Assembly (NCBI GenBank): GCA_005880165.1
Contig: VBJP01000009.1
Location: 11,607 to 20,180 of the forward strand
Direction of reading: 5' to 3'
Source of the DNA: Chloroflexota bacterium
GTDB lineage: Bacteria; Chloroflexota; Limnocylindria; QHBO01
Length of the DNA stretch: 8,574 nt
The notes under the pieces are model-generated. The model saw nothing but the letters and a program-made list of their open reading frames with translations. It did no database searches and had not been told where the DNA came from. The translations under genes and the position numbers were made by a program. Shown in pieces: positions 1 through 6,696 of the stretch (position 1 is its first letter; every line of letters begins with the position of its first letter).

Positions 1-1
1 A

Positions 2-457
2 GAGATCGGTGCCCAAACGGGCTTGCTCTCAACCCTGGCGGCGCTCCATGCCACGGTTCTGTACCGCCTCGGCCGCCTTGAGGAGATGAGGCCGGCCGTT
101 CGACTGGCGCGCGAAACAGCCGCGCCCAATGACGTCGCAACCCAGGTCGAGTGGCGTATTGCCGAGGCTCCCCTTGCTGCGGACGAAGGCCGACTCGCCG
201 AAGCCGAACTCCTCGTTGGCGAGGCGCTAGCGCTTGTGCAGCCCACCGACTTTCTGGAATTGCGCGGGCAGGCGTACGAGGCGCTCGCACACGTGGAGGC
301 TCGCGCTGGGCGCCCTGAAGACTGGCGCCGCGGCTTGGAGCAGGCCGTGGCCGAACATCGGAGGAAGGGAAACATCGTGGAGGAGCAGCGAATCGGGGGA
401 CTTCTTGGTGGCCCGCCACCCACCCCGTCCGCGCAAGCGGTGGTTAGCAAGCCCTGA
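2..457 (+). CDS. TPR-repeat C-terminal part of a large (probably ATPase/cyclase-type) regulator, 5' partial
   Basis: The reading frame is open from base 2, so the N-terminus lies outside the window; about 151 residues remain. The sequence is alpha-helical and Ala/Leu/Glu-rich, with TPR-like pairs such as LYRLGRLEEM, LAADEGRLAEAELLVGEAL and ALAHVEARAGRPEDWRRGLE. It closes with a block like the 'Y..KGN...A.R....L' end of the large AAA/adenylate-cyclase-like regulators of Actinomycetota and Chloroflexota (here EHRRKGNIVEEQRIGGLL), followed by a short disordered Pro/Ser tail. From family knowledge, such C-terminal TPR segments bind partners or act as sensor scaffolds behind a cyclase or STAND-type ATPase core. 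No catalytic part is visible, so the assignment rests on the tail only. A LuxR- or BTAD-type TPR regulator is the main alternative. The next gene starts 78 bases downstream on the same strand. Confidence 0.6.
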   Translation, partial: EIGAQTGLLSTLAALHATVLYRLGRLEEMRPAVRLARETAAPNDVATQVEWRIAEAPLAADEGRLAEAELLVGEALALVQPTDFLELRGQAYEALAHVEARAGRPEDWRRGLEQAVAEHRRKGNIVEEQRIGGLLGGPPPTPSAQAVVSKP

Positions 458-535
458 ACGGAAGCCAAGGCAGCTGCCCTCATCAGGTCGTGCCTATATG
501 CGCCTCCTGACAGACGACCGATACGTCAGATCGGT

Positions 536-1603
536 GTGTCCTTGAAGGAGGCGCGCCAACAGCCCTGGGCTGAGCTCCTTGACTACGCGAGGTGGGCGCC
601 CTCTCCTCATAACACCCAGCCTTGGAAGATCAAGGCCCTATCGGGCGGCGAAGCCGAGCTGTACTACGACCCGAAACGCTTGCTTACGGTCGAGGATGGG
701 GACTACAGGTTCTTCTTCGTCGCCATCGGCATATTCTGTGAGTCGCTGAAGATCGCTGCCCGGGGGCAGGGATTAGAGATAGTTGTGGACTATGTCACCG
801 ACCAGATCACTGGCGACGCCGGTGAGCCGCAGCTCCTTGCCAACCTGAGCCTCAGGCCAAGCACCACGCAGGAGCCGCTCGATCCTGAGCTCATTAAGGC
901 CAGGAGGACTTCTCGGCTGCACTACGACGGGAACCCGTTGAGCGAGCTCGCACTTTCAGAGCTGGCCGCTGAAGCTGAGCGCTTCGGCCATGAGTTCAAG
1001 CACAGCAGCGACAGGGATTTCATCAAGTGGGTCCTTGAGCTCGACAAGGAGACCTTGTTCGATGACCTTCAAGATCGCGCGACCCGTGAGGAGATCACGA
1101 GCTGGTTCCGTTTCTCAGCCGCGGAAGCGGAGAAGAATCCTGACGGTCTATGGTCGGAGTGCTTCGGATTTCCAGGTTGGCTGCTCAGATTCTTCCTGAA
1201 TCGCACCTACCTGCTGGAGCTTCCGGTAGTCAAGCAGGCCACGATGGCCTACTACTCTCGATCCATGACGGGAGTGGCCACAGTGGGGTGGCTGGCGGGA
1301 CCCTTTTTGAAGACGGCAGATTGGGTGTCGGCCGGACACATGCTGGCCAGGTTTTGGCTCGTCCTCACCAAGCATGGCGGTTGCCTGCATCCGTTCGGGT
1401 CAGTGATCACCAACTTGCGATCCCACCACCAGATGGCCGAGAGACTGGCCGAATCTGAAGAGGGTGATCGGTTGGTGTGGTTGCTGCTCAGGCTTGGTTA
1501 CAGCCGAGAGCCTCCGAGGAGCAAACGGCTGGCGGTCGCGGACCTTCTGATGGCTGTGGAGGACCGACCCAGGAGTTCCATCCAAGTTGAGCAGTTCGCC
1601 TGA
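536..1603 (+). CDS. Acg-like / TM nitroreductase family FMN oxidoreductase
   Basis: A 355-residue protein that I assign to the Acg-type branch of the nitroreductase superfamily. These are long, internally duplicated FMN proteins, and many lack measurable nitroreductase activity. The N-terminal flavin-site signature APSPHNTQPW is at residues 21-30, and the second-half motif RRTSRLHY at 123-130. A Gly-rich patch with AGHMLARFWLVLTKHGGCLH spans about 266-285, and the typical closing motif LLRLGYSREPPRSKR is at 317-331. The GTG at 536 is the first possible start after the upstream in-frame stop at 455-457, so the N-terminus is well bounded, although no strong Shine-Dalgarno precedes it. It lies 78 bases after the TPR gene on the same strand, which allows co-transcription, and converges on the ligase gene at 1649. 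The physiological substrate is unknown; FMN sequestration or redox chemistry on a small molecule are both possible. Confidence 0.85.
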   Translation: MSLKEARQQPWAELLDYARWAPSPHNTQPWKIKALSGGEAELYYDPKRLLTVEDGDYRFFFVAIGIFCESLKIAARGQGLEIVVDYVTDQITGDAGEPQLLANLSLRPSTTQEPLDPELIKARRTSRLHYDGNPLSELALSELAAEAERFGHEFKHSSDRDFIKWVLELDKETLFDDLQDRATREEITSWFRFSAAEAEKNPDGLWSECFGFPGWLLRFFLNRTYLLELPVVKQATMAYYSRSMTGVATVGWLAGPFLKTADWVSAGHMLARFWLVLTKHGGCLHPFGSVITNLRSHHQMAERLAESEEGDRLVWLLLRLGYSREPPRSKRLAVADLLMAVEDRPRSSIQVEQFA

Positions 1604-1616
1604 GCGGGAGCGCCAG

Positions 1617-1639
1617 AGCGGACCGGCACGGAGGCCGCT
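1617..1639. terminator. Possible weak hairpin between convergent genes
   Basis: In the 45-base gap between the convergent nitroreductase and ligase genes, AGCGG-a-CC (1617-1624) can pair with GGCCGCT (1633-1639), leaving one bulged A and an 8-base loop. It lies where a bidirectional terminator would be expected. The stem is imperfect and no T-tract follows on either strand, so this is only a candidate. Confidence 0.25.
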
Positions 1640-1648
1640 TGCCGACCC

Positions 1649-3343
1649 TCAGGCGGGGGGTGCGATCCGCCGAGGCTTGATGCGGCCCACGTCGCCCGCG
1701 AACGGGCCGGAGCCAAGCGGATGCGGCATGACTACCGGCTCCATCGCATTGGGATATTCGCGATACGCCTCGCGGTAGTCGAGATTCAATCGCCGCAGGC
1801 CTTCACGGATGAGAGACGTAACGTGCACCACACGAGCCGGATCAAGATCGACGCCAGGAAGCAGCTCGAGCGCGATGCCGGGGCGCGGAGTCCCCGCGTC
1901 GTCCTGAGCCAACATGAGCATGAACGACTGGAGGTCTCCAGCGAGCTCCGGGTCGCCGTAGATGATGCTCTCGAGGTCCTCGGGATAGATGTTCGCGCCC
2001 ATGACGCTGACAGTCGCATCTCGACGGCCGAAGACATAGACGAAGGGGAGAGGGAGCGGCTCCGACCACAGGAGCTCTCCGCGAGGTCCCATGGCCTCAG
2101 GGCAAGCTCCTAGGTGGCGGATGTCGAGCCCGGCGCTCGCCAGCGCGCGACGGACCGTACCAAAGGGTAAGAGCCCTCCAGCATCGTGAACGTTGTATCG
2201 GATCCGCGGGCTCATCAGGTCGAGGCGGCTTACCGTGCACAGCACCTCTCCGAGGACATTGGTCTCGAGGTAGTGGATGAGTGGGTTGTACTGGAACACC
2301 ATTGGCAGCCTTGGATCCTCTCCGAAAAGGGCGTCCCGGACATCCGGTCGCGCCCTCGCGATGCGCCGGATCGCGACACTCACCGGCGATTCGGCCGCCA
2401 TCCCGATCTCCAGATCGGTAGCCCCGTAGCCGGAGTAGACGAGCTCGAAGCGCTCGAGCAACCGGTCACGTAACTCCTCCGCCATGCCCTCTCCGCCCAC
2501 CAGCGCGGAGCACCGATACCCGTCCCACGAGAAGCCCGCTAACTCTCCCTCATCGAGCAGGTGCTTGAGGAACGGTGGATACCCGCAGATTAGGTAATGG
2601 AATCGGGGTCCAAGAAATTGGAGGGTCGAGAGGATCTTCCCGATGTCGGGCCCAATCGACTTCACCAACCCATGCCTATTCAGGCCGAGAGACATATTGA
2701 AACCGGTCGCCCACGCCCCCATGGAGAACGCGTTGAGCGTGACTAGATTGCCCTCCCCGTAGCCGTATCGCGCGAAGAAGGCGATGTTGCGATGGGCGAA
2801 GCGCCGCTCGGAGGCACCCCGGATCCAGTTGTACGGCGTTCCCGTCGAGCCACTCGACTCGTCGATGGTCACCCCCTTGAAGTGCAAGCGGCCGTCAACG
2901 CAACGCTCCGGGAGCGAGTAGGGATCGATGTAGCTGTGTTTGTCTGTTTCGGGCAGGGTTTGCAGGATGCCCGCCGGATGCAGGCGGTCAGGGTCGAATC
3001 CCTGGCTGGCCAGATAGGCTCGGTAGGCTGGGACTCGATGAACCGCATGCCACGCCGCTCGCTCCGCGCGAAGTCGACCACTGACGGCCAGCAGTGATGC
3101 AGGAACTGCCTGAAACAGTGATCGCAGCCACCCGTAACGCAACCCGATCACGCGAAATGCGACGTCCAGAGGAAAGAGCCACGCATTGCGGCCGATCCCC
3201 AAGATCCAGGCTGCAAGGTGGCGTCCGAGGATTCCGAACGGAGGTTGGGCCTGCGGAGGCGTTCGCGCGGCTACTGGCGGCGGAGCTGGATCCTTTACCG
3301 CGTCGTTCGATCGTTCCGCGTCGAGCCCTGGCGCGTCTTCCAT
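1649..3343 (-). CDS. Phenylacetate-CoA ligase (PaaK)/CapK-like adenylate-forming enzyme
   Basis: With the ATG at 3343 the product is 564 residues. It carries the ANL-superfamily signatures in order: phosphate loop ESSGSTGTP (about 162-170), the A5-like motif YSGYGATDLEIG (303-314), RIRYNVHDAGG with the ribose-binding Asp (about 387), the hinge motif GRRDATVSVMGANIYPEDLE (439-458), and a C-terminal GRIKPRR with Lys about 556 in the place of the A10 lysine. The family activates a carboxylate as an acyl-AMP, often passing it to CoA. The layout (R.PAYRAYL, then ...TDK..., then the P-loop) matches PaaK/CapK/coenzyme-F390-synthetase-like proteins rather than long-chain acyl-CoA synthetases. The real substrate is not deducible. 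Residues 1 to about 45 are a Pro/Ala-rich linker. The frame stays open upstream to 3673, but the extra 110 residues are Arg/Pro/Ala-rich and look non-coding; an ATG at 3454 is another possible start. No clear ribosome binding site precedes 3343. Confidence 0.82.
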   Translation of the reverse strand: MEDAPGLDAERSNDAVKDPAPPPVAARTPPQAQPPFGILGRHLAAWILGIGRNAWLFPLDVAFRVIGLRYGWLRSLFQAVPASLLAVSGRLRAERAAWHAVHRVPAYRAYLASQGFDPDRLHPAGILQTLPETDKHSYIDPYSLPERCVDGRLHFKGVTIDESSGSTGTPYNWIRGASERRFAHRNIAFFARYGYGEGNLVTLNAFSMGAWATGFNMSLGLNRHGLVKSIGPDIGKILSTLQFLGPRFHYLICGYPPFLKHLLDEGELAGFSWDGYRCSALVGGEGMAEELRDRLLERFELVYSGYGATDLEIGMAAESPVSVAIRRIARARPDVRDALFGEDPRLPMVFQYNPLIHYLETNVLGEVLCTVSRLDLMSPRIRYNVHDAGGLLPFGTVRRALASAGLDIRHLGACPEAMGPRGELLWSEPLPLPFVYVFGRRDATVSVMGANIYPEDLESIIYGDPELAGDLQSFMLMLAQDDAGTPRPGIALELLPGVDLDPARVVHVTSLIREGLRRLNLDYREAYREYPNAMEPVVMPHPLGSGPFAGDVGRIKPRRIAPPA

Positions 3344-3690
3344 ACGGATGCAGGCTACGCTTTCGACCTGCGGCAGGACTGCGGCTCCAGCACGTGCCAC
3401 GCTAACTTGCGACCGCGGTTGGTCGCCGGCCTGCCTCAAAGCGGCTTCGGGCATGGCGGGCAAGGTGACAGCCTGAGGCTTTTCGCCGGCGGTCGCTGAG
3501 AACTGAACAGGGCCAGTCCCTGATCGCGCGGCCGGACGGAGCCTGCGCCCAGCTCGTGAGGGGAGCTGAGCCCGGCGAGATGGGCCACGCGCGTCCTGGG
3601 GTGCAGGTGAGCGGGCAAAACGGCTCAGCGGGCACCGGTCCTCGAGGGAGCCGCAGTCTGGCCGTAGTCGCATGCGCGTAGCCTCGCCGC
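3344..3690. other. Intergenic stretch between divergent ligase and propeller genes
   Basis: These 347 bases lie between the likely ligase start (minus strand) and the first candidate start of the propeller gene (plus strand), so promoters for both should be here. I found no convincing -35/-10 pair, operator repeat or RNA gene. Several overlapping open frames exist on both strands, as expected in GC-rich DNA. Their translations are low-complexity (Arg, Pro, Ala) with no recognisable domain. The minus-strand frame continuous with the ligase runs through it to 3673. Confidence 0.5.
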
Positions 3691-3885
3691 GTGATTCAAC
3701 CGGGAGGGGCCTACGCGCTGTCTCGAGTCAGGCCACTGACTGGCGTCGCTTTGCTGCTTGTCGTCAGGGGCTGCAGTGCGACGGCGTCGCACCCAACCAC
3801 CACCAGCGAGACCTCTGGGCCATCTCGACCGAGTGCGACACGTCAGGCATCGTGTTTCCAATCGATGGGTCGACGCGTGCGATGA
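3691..3885 (+). CDS. Lipoprotein-type signal peptide ORF, probably the displaced 5' end of the propeller gene
   Basis: A 64-codon ORF starting at GTG 3691. It has Arg residues at 12 and 14, a hydrophobic stretch LTGVALLLVV (16-25), and a Cys at 28 followed by a Ser/Thr/Pro-rich tail (SATASHPTTTSETSG). This is the layout of a lipoprotein signal peptide. The lipobox V-R-G-C is imperfect, because Arg at -2 is unusual. Its TGA at 3883-3885 overlaps the ATG at 3882 of the propeller frame as ATGA. Hand-counted G/C at third positions is 20/24 for this frame over 3742-3813 but only about 10/22 over 3817-3882. Over that latter stretch the propeller frame scores 18/23. The coding signal therefore appears to jump frames near 3790-3816, which favours a frameshifted single lipoprotein gene over a separate small protein. 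Confidence 0.45.
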   Translation: MIQPGGAYALSRVRPLTGVALLLVVRGCSATASHPTTTSETSGPSRPSATRQASCFQSMGRRVR

Positions 3886-5342
3886 CCGAGACCGAGATCA
3901 CTGACTTTTCAATCGACATCCTGTACGACGCGCCGAAGGCCGGATCGATGGACGGCACGCCTGATGGGCGGTACGTCTTCTGGTTCGAGCCATCGTCGAA
4001 CGGGCGCCAACGAGCCTGGATCAACGGCTCGCTAGGCGAACCATTCGACGAGGTCGTGAGCTTCGCCGGCGGCCGGCCCTGGCTGATCAGCGACCGGGGC
4101 GGCCGGTTCGCATACGTCGTCCGGCGCGGAAGCCAGGCGTTCGTCGGAGCGGACGACCGCGAGTACGGCCCCTACGCAAATCTGTCCAGGCAGATCGAGC
4201 CCTTCTTCAGCCCTGACGACCGCCACCTCGTCTTCGCGGTGCTCGTCGGCGACGACGTCCGTCTGGTCGTCGACGGAACGGAGCTGCCCGGGGTGAGGCC
4301 CGCTGCGGGGCGCCCGCTCTTCAGCCCGGACGGGTCGCGGCTGGCTTACGTTGCGGCGCGCAAGGATGCCGGCGTCATCCGCGAGTGGGTGGTCCTGGAC
4401 GGGCAGGCGCAAACAGAGTGTGATGGGATCGGCGAAGGGACGATGGTCTTCAGTTCCGACGGCCGCCGCTTCGCCTACGGGCGCCGCAACGGATCCGTCT
4501 GGGAGTACGTGCTCGACGACCAGGCCAGCCCGCCGTTCAAGCAATTCGAGCCGGGCGTGTTCAGTGCTAACGGCAGCCGGTTTGCCTACCCCGCCTTCGA
4601 CGGCCGGATGTGGTTGGCCGTCGACAGTGACCGGACGGGACCCCCCTTCGAGCGTGTCTCCCCGATAGTCTTCAGTGGGGACAGCAGCCGAATGGCTTAC
4701 GTCGGCGTCGAGGCCAAATCCAAGTTGCACGTCGTTATCGATGGCACGGTCGGCCCCGCCTGGCACGAACTCTGGGGCAGTCCCGCTTTCAGCGCCGATG
4801 GCCGCCGGACTGCCTACCTCGCGCAGGAGGTGACCGGCGGTCTTCTGGGGCGCAGGCAGACGTGGCGGGCGGTGATCGACGGGACTCCCGGGAGATCGTT
4901 TGACGAAGTTGCAAGCGAGCCACACTTCTCGCCGGACGGGCGGCTCGCCTTCTCCGCCAGATCCGGCCGAAGCTGGTCGATGGTCGTCGACGACGTGCCG
5001 GGGTCACCGTTCGACACTGTTGGTCCGCCCATCTGGAGCACCAGCGGTCGCCTCGCCCACTTGGTGAAGACCGGTGGCGAGCTGGCGGTGGTGCTCGACG
5101 GCACCATGGGTCCGCAACTGACCGACCTATCGGCACTCGACGGCAAGATGATCATGTTCAGCCCAGACGGACGCCACGTCCTCTACTTGGGCACCATTCG
5201 AGGCGCGCTGCATCCGGTCGTGGACCATCGCCTCGGTCCGGCCGTGAGCGGCCTCGACCATCCGCGGTTCGACGCCAACTCGGTCTCGTTCCTGGGCCTG
5301 CACGATGATAACGTCGTGCGGCTGCGGTTGCCTCTGGACTGA
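3882..5342 (+). CDS. PD40/WD40-like beta-propeller repeat protein, probably a cell-surface lipoprotein
   Basis: From ATG 3882 the product is 486 residues, almost wholly built of about twelve repeats of 37-46 residues. The consensus is 'f.FSPDGRr.AY......g...vViDGt.GPpFD.v', with clear units at FSPDDRHLVF, FSPDGSRLAY, FSSDGRRFAY, FSANGSRFAY, FSGDSSRMAY, FSADGRRTAY, FSPDGRLAF and FSPDGRHVLY. This is the PD40 (TolB-like) blade motif, so the fold should be a large propeller or two stacked six- to seven-bladed propellers. No catalytic domain is present, and such proteins usually bind proteins or ligands outside the cytoplasm. This frame has no export signal of its own. It stays open upstream to 3672, and G/C-rich third positions continue upstream to about 3816, suggesting the true protein is longer and joined to the signal peptide in the other frame. 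An alternative in-frame GTG start is at 3852. The 297-codon open frame on the opposite strand inside the gene is a shadow. Confidence 0.8.
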   Translation: MTETEITDFSIDILYDAPKAGSMDGTPDGRYVFWFEPSSNGRQRAWINGSLGEPFDEVVSFAGGRPWLISDRGGRFAYVVRRGSQAFVGADDREYGPYANLSRQIEPFFSPDDRHLVFAVLVGDDVRLVVDGTELPGVRPAAGRPLFSPDGSRLAYVAARKDAGVIREWVVLDGQAQTECDGIGEGTMVFSSDGRRFAYGRRNGSVWEYVLDDQASPPFKQFEPGVFSANGSRFAYPAFDGRMWLAVDSDRTGPPFERVSPIVFSGDSSRMAYVGVEAKSKLHVVIDGTVGPAWHELWGSPAFSADGRRTAYLAQEVTGGLLGRRQTWRAVIDGTPGRSFDEVASEPHFSPDGRLAFSARSGRSWSMVVDDVPGSPFDTVGPPIWSTSGRLAHLVKTGGELAVVLDGTMGPQLTDLSALDGKMIMFSPDGRHVLYLGTIRGALHPVVDHRLGPAVSGLDHPRFDANSVSFLGLHDDNVVRLRLPLD

Positions 5343-5440
5343 ACAGCCGCCAGCCTTGGTCATGATTCTCGCGGGCATCGCCAGCAGGCTCGGGATGGGC
5401 ACGGTCAAAGCCCCGTTGGTATCGGTGCGTGACCTTGGTG

Positions 5441-5817
5441 TCACCCATCCAGCGGCCTCCTTGCAGAGCTACCGCCGACTCGCGTGGAAATCGCATCGAT
5501 GCGAGTCAACGGCCGATCGAAGGTCGTCGTACAAATCGAGTGCGCCGGCGGCTATGCAGCCGCCCCGCCCGGCGACTTGGCGTCGATGGTAGCGACCACC
5601 TTATTGGCCTTCGGATCGACGCGCGCGACCGACCCATCGGCCTGGTTGAGCGCCCACACGCGCCTTCTCCGGCGACGATGAATCGCGGCGGTTGCACAGA
5701 GATGGAAGCAGCGATCTGGTTGGTGTTCGGGTCGACTGCGATGAGCCTGCCGGGGTCGCCCATCATCCATACGAAGCCATCTCCGGCAGCCGTCAGCCCT
5801 TCGCCGCCACTGGCGAC
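5441..5817 (-). pseudogene. Decayed YVTN/SMP-30-like (streptogramin-lyase-type) beta-propeller fragment
   Basis: Reading the minus strand, one frame from 5817 gives GGEGLTAAGDGFVW then GRLIAVDPNTNQIAASISV and FIVAGEGA, ending near 5660. The next frame gives RVWALNQADGSVARVDP and NKVVATIDAKSPGG. A short third-frame piece (GCIAAGA) follows, then the second frame resumes after its TAG at 5552 with TTTFDRPLTRIDAISTRVGG and stops at 5441. Joined, these are about three blades of the familiar 'g.gaVWvan..dgtvsRiDp.tnkvvatI.vg..p..ia.G' repeat. At the first break, adding one base turns GAAGGCGCGTGTGG into a codon run for E-G-A-V-W. A stop (TAG 5818-5820) precedes the first piece, and DUF2255 ends only 57 bases upstream. 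There is thus no room for the signal peptide and earlier blades, and the element is 5'-truncated as well as frameshifted. The DNA from 5343 to 5440 shows nothing recognisable. Confidence 0.65.
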
Positions 5818-5874
5818 CTACGTCGACTTCTGGCCGACCGGCGAGCTCGACCTGGCAGCGCTCTGCCCGGCCTC

Positions 5875-6249
5875 TTAGCGAGGCATCAACCTGAGGGTCG
5901 ACCTGTGAGCCTCGGGCGACACCACGGTTCCGACCATGCGAGGCCCGTACCGGTCGTATTTGACGTGGTATGCGGCATCCACGTCTCCGTGGATATCCGG
6001 CACGGGGTCCTCGAAGGCGACGTCGCGCTCAACGCCCCCGGCGCGAATCCGGCCATCGCGCGACTTCAGCGCGCGCTGAAACCACGGGTTGGCGTACCCG
6101 TGCGCGGAACGCACGTAGACGTCGTCGCCGGAGCGCACCACCCAGATGGTGACGAAGGGGCGCAGGCTACCGTCGGGTCGCCGGGACGCGATCTGGAGCT
6201 CGTTGGCCCGACCGATCCGAGCAAGCTCGTCATCCGTCCACGTCGTCAC
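5875..6249 (-). CDS. DUF2255 family protein
   Basis: A 124-residue protein matching the DUF2255 pattern along its whole length. It opens with TTWTDDELARIGRANELQIA, then has RPFVTIWVVRSGDDVYVRS (about 27-45), WFQRAL and GRIRAGGVERDVAFED in the middle, and AAYHVKYDRYG and VVSPEAHRSTLRLMPR at the end. The family has a small, possibly flavin-reductase-like beta-barrel look; its biochemical role is not established. The start is GTG 6249, which overlaps the cupin stop as GTGA and has AAGGAG 8 bases upstream, so translation is probably coupled to the cupin. The frame remains open far upstream (to 6528), but that part is Arg-rich and is the cupin gene in another frame. It is the last gene of the minus-strand run. 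The fixed pairing with a cupin suggests a shared, probably small-molecule, oxidative or stress-related task, but this is inference. Confidence 0.88.
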   Translation of the reverse strand: MTTWTDDELARIGRANELQIASRRPDGSLRPFVTIWVVRSGDDVYVRSAHGYANPWFQRALKSRDGRIRAGGVERDVAFEDPVPDIHGDVDAAYHVKYDRYGPRMVGTVVSPEAHRSTLRLMPR

Positions 6250-6674
6250 ACGGACGGCTCCTTCTGAGTCGACTTCGACTCCTGGCCGAGGTATTCGGCA
6301 TCGGCGACGAGTTCGCCCCATTCGGTTTCCGGCCCTTCGGCCGGCGCCTCCCACATCGCGAGATGCGTCATGAAGTGCTCCGGAGCAGCGCCGTGCCAGT
6401 GCCACTCGCCTGGTGGCGTACGGATCGTGTCGCCGGGTCGGATCTCGACGACCGTCCCGCCCTTCGACTGGATCATGCCCAGCCCGTCGAGGACGTGCAC
6501 GGTCTGGCCGACCGCGTGCGCGTGCCACGCGTTGCGGGCACTCGGCGCGAACCGCACGAGGCTGACCCGGATGCGCGACGGCTCCTCGCCCTTGGCGATG
6601 ACATCGAACCAGGCATCGCCCGTGAATGTCTCGGGTGGGGCTTTCACCGTCGGCTGCTTCGGCTGGATCTCCAT
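6246..6674 (-). CDS. Cupin domain protein, manganese cupin resembling bacterial hydroxynitrile lyases (GtHNL-like)
   Basis: A 142-residue single-domain cupin. Cupin motif 1 reads WHAHAVGQTVHVLDGLG, supplying His51, His53 and Gln57. Motif 2 reads RPGDTIRTPPGEWHWHGA, supplying His92, and is followed by FMTHLAMWE with His104. As I recall the small Mn-dependent GtHNL cupin from Granulicella, its ligands are His53, His55, Gln59 and His94, with catalytic His106, so all five match at a constant offset of two. The 3-His/1-Gln set and the residues around it (RNAWHAH, GQT, GEWHWHG) are also found in many cupins annotated as quercetinase-like or carboxymuconolactone-decarboxylase-associated. Lyase activity is therefore only one possibility. 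ATG 6674 is preceded by AAAGGA at a spacing of 7 and lies 22 bases after the cyclase stop, so it is probably in the same transcript. The C-terminus (LGQESKSTQKEPSV) is a flexible tail that overlaps the DUF2255 start. Confidence 0.87.
   Translation of the reverse strand: MEIQPKQPTVKAPPETFTGDAWFDVIAKGEEPSRIRVSLVRFAPSARNAWHAHAVGQTVHVLDGLGMIQSKGGTVVEIRPGDTIRTPPGEWHWHGAAPEHFMTHLAMWEAPAEGPETEWGELVADAEYLGQESKSTQKEPSV
6258..6263 (-). promoter_or_regulatory. Shine-Dalgarno AAGGAG deciding the DUF2255 start
   Basis: AAGGAG on the minus strand lies inside the cupin 3' end, 8 bases before GTG 6249. It supports that GTG over the much longer open frame, and together with the GTGA overlap points to coupled translation. 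Confidence 0.7.
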
Positions 6675-6681
6675 GGGGTAG

Positions 6682-6687
6682 TCCTTT
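6682..6687 (-). promoter_or_regulatory. Shine-Dalgarno AAAGGA of the cupin gene
   Basis: AAAGGA on the minus strand sits 7 bases before ATG 6674, within the 22-base gap after the cyclase stop. It supports the cupin start and a polycistronic message. Confidence 0.65.
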
Positions 6688-6696
6688 CGGTGCTGC

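Noticed and set aside
469..478. Ten-base palindrome GGCAGCTGCC between the TPR and nitroreductase genes
   Set aside because: Too short to form a useful hairpin with a loop, no T-tract, and such palindromes are common in GC-rich DNA.
2989..3004. tRNA T-arm-like hairpin CAGGGTCGAATCCCTG
   Set aside because: No acceptor, D or anticodon arms can be built around it, and it falls inside the ligase coding sequence.
4032..4925. 297-codon open frame on the minus strand inside the propeller gene
   Set aside because: It is antisense to the PD40 repeats, its translation shows no domain, and long antisense frames are expected where codons end in G/C.
5491..5504. Perfect 14-base palindrome TCGCATCGATGCGA
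   Set aside because: It is produced by the codons for R-I-D-A in the propeller remnant; no second copy or promoter context was seen, so an operator is not supported.
5692..6267. 191-codon plus-strand open frame over DUF2255 and the propeller remnant
   Set aside because: It is a shadow of the DUF2255 gene on the other strand and contains no recognisable motif.
6250..6528. Upstream extension of the DUF2255 frame
   Set aside because: Arg-rich translation overlapping the cupin core in another frame; the GTG at 6249 has a good ribosome binding site and begins exactly at the family's conserved start.
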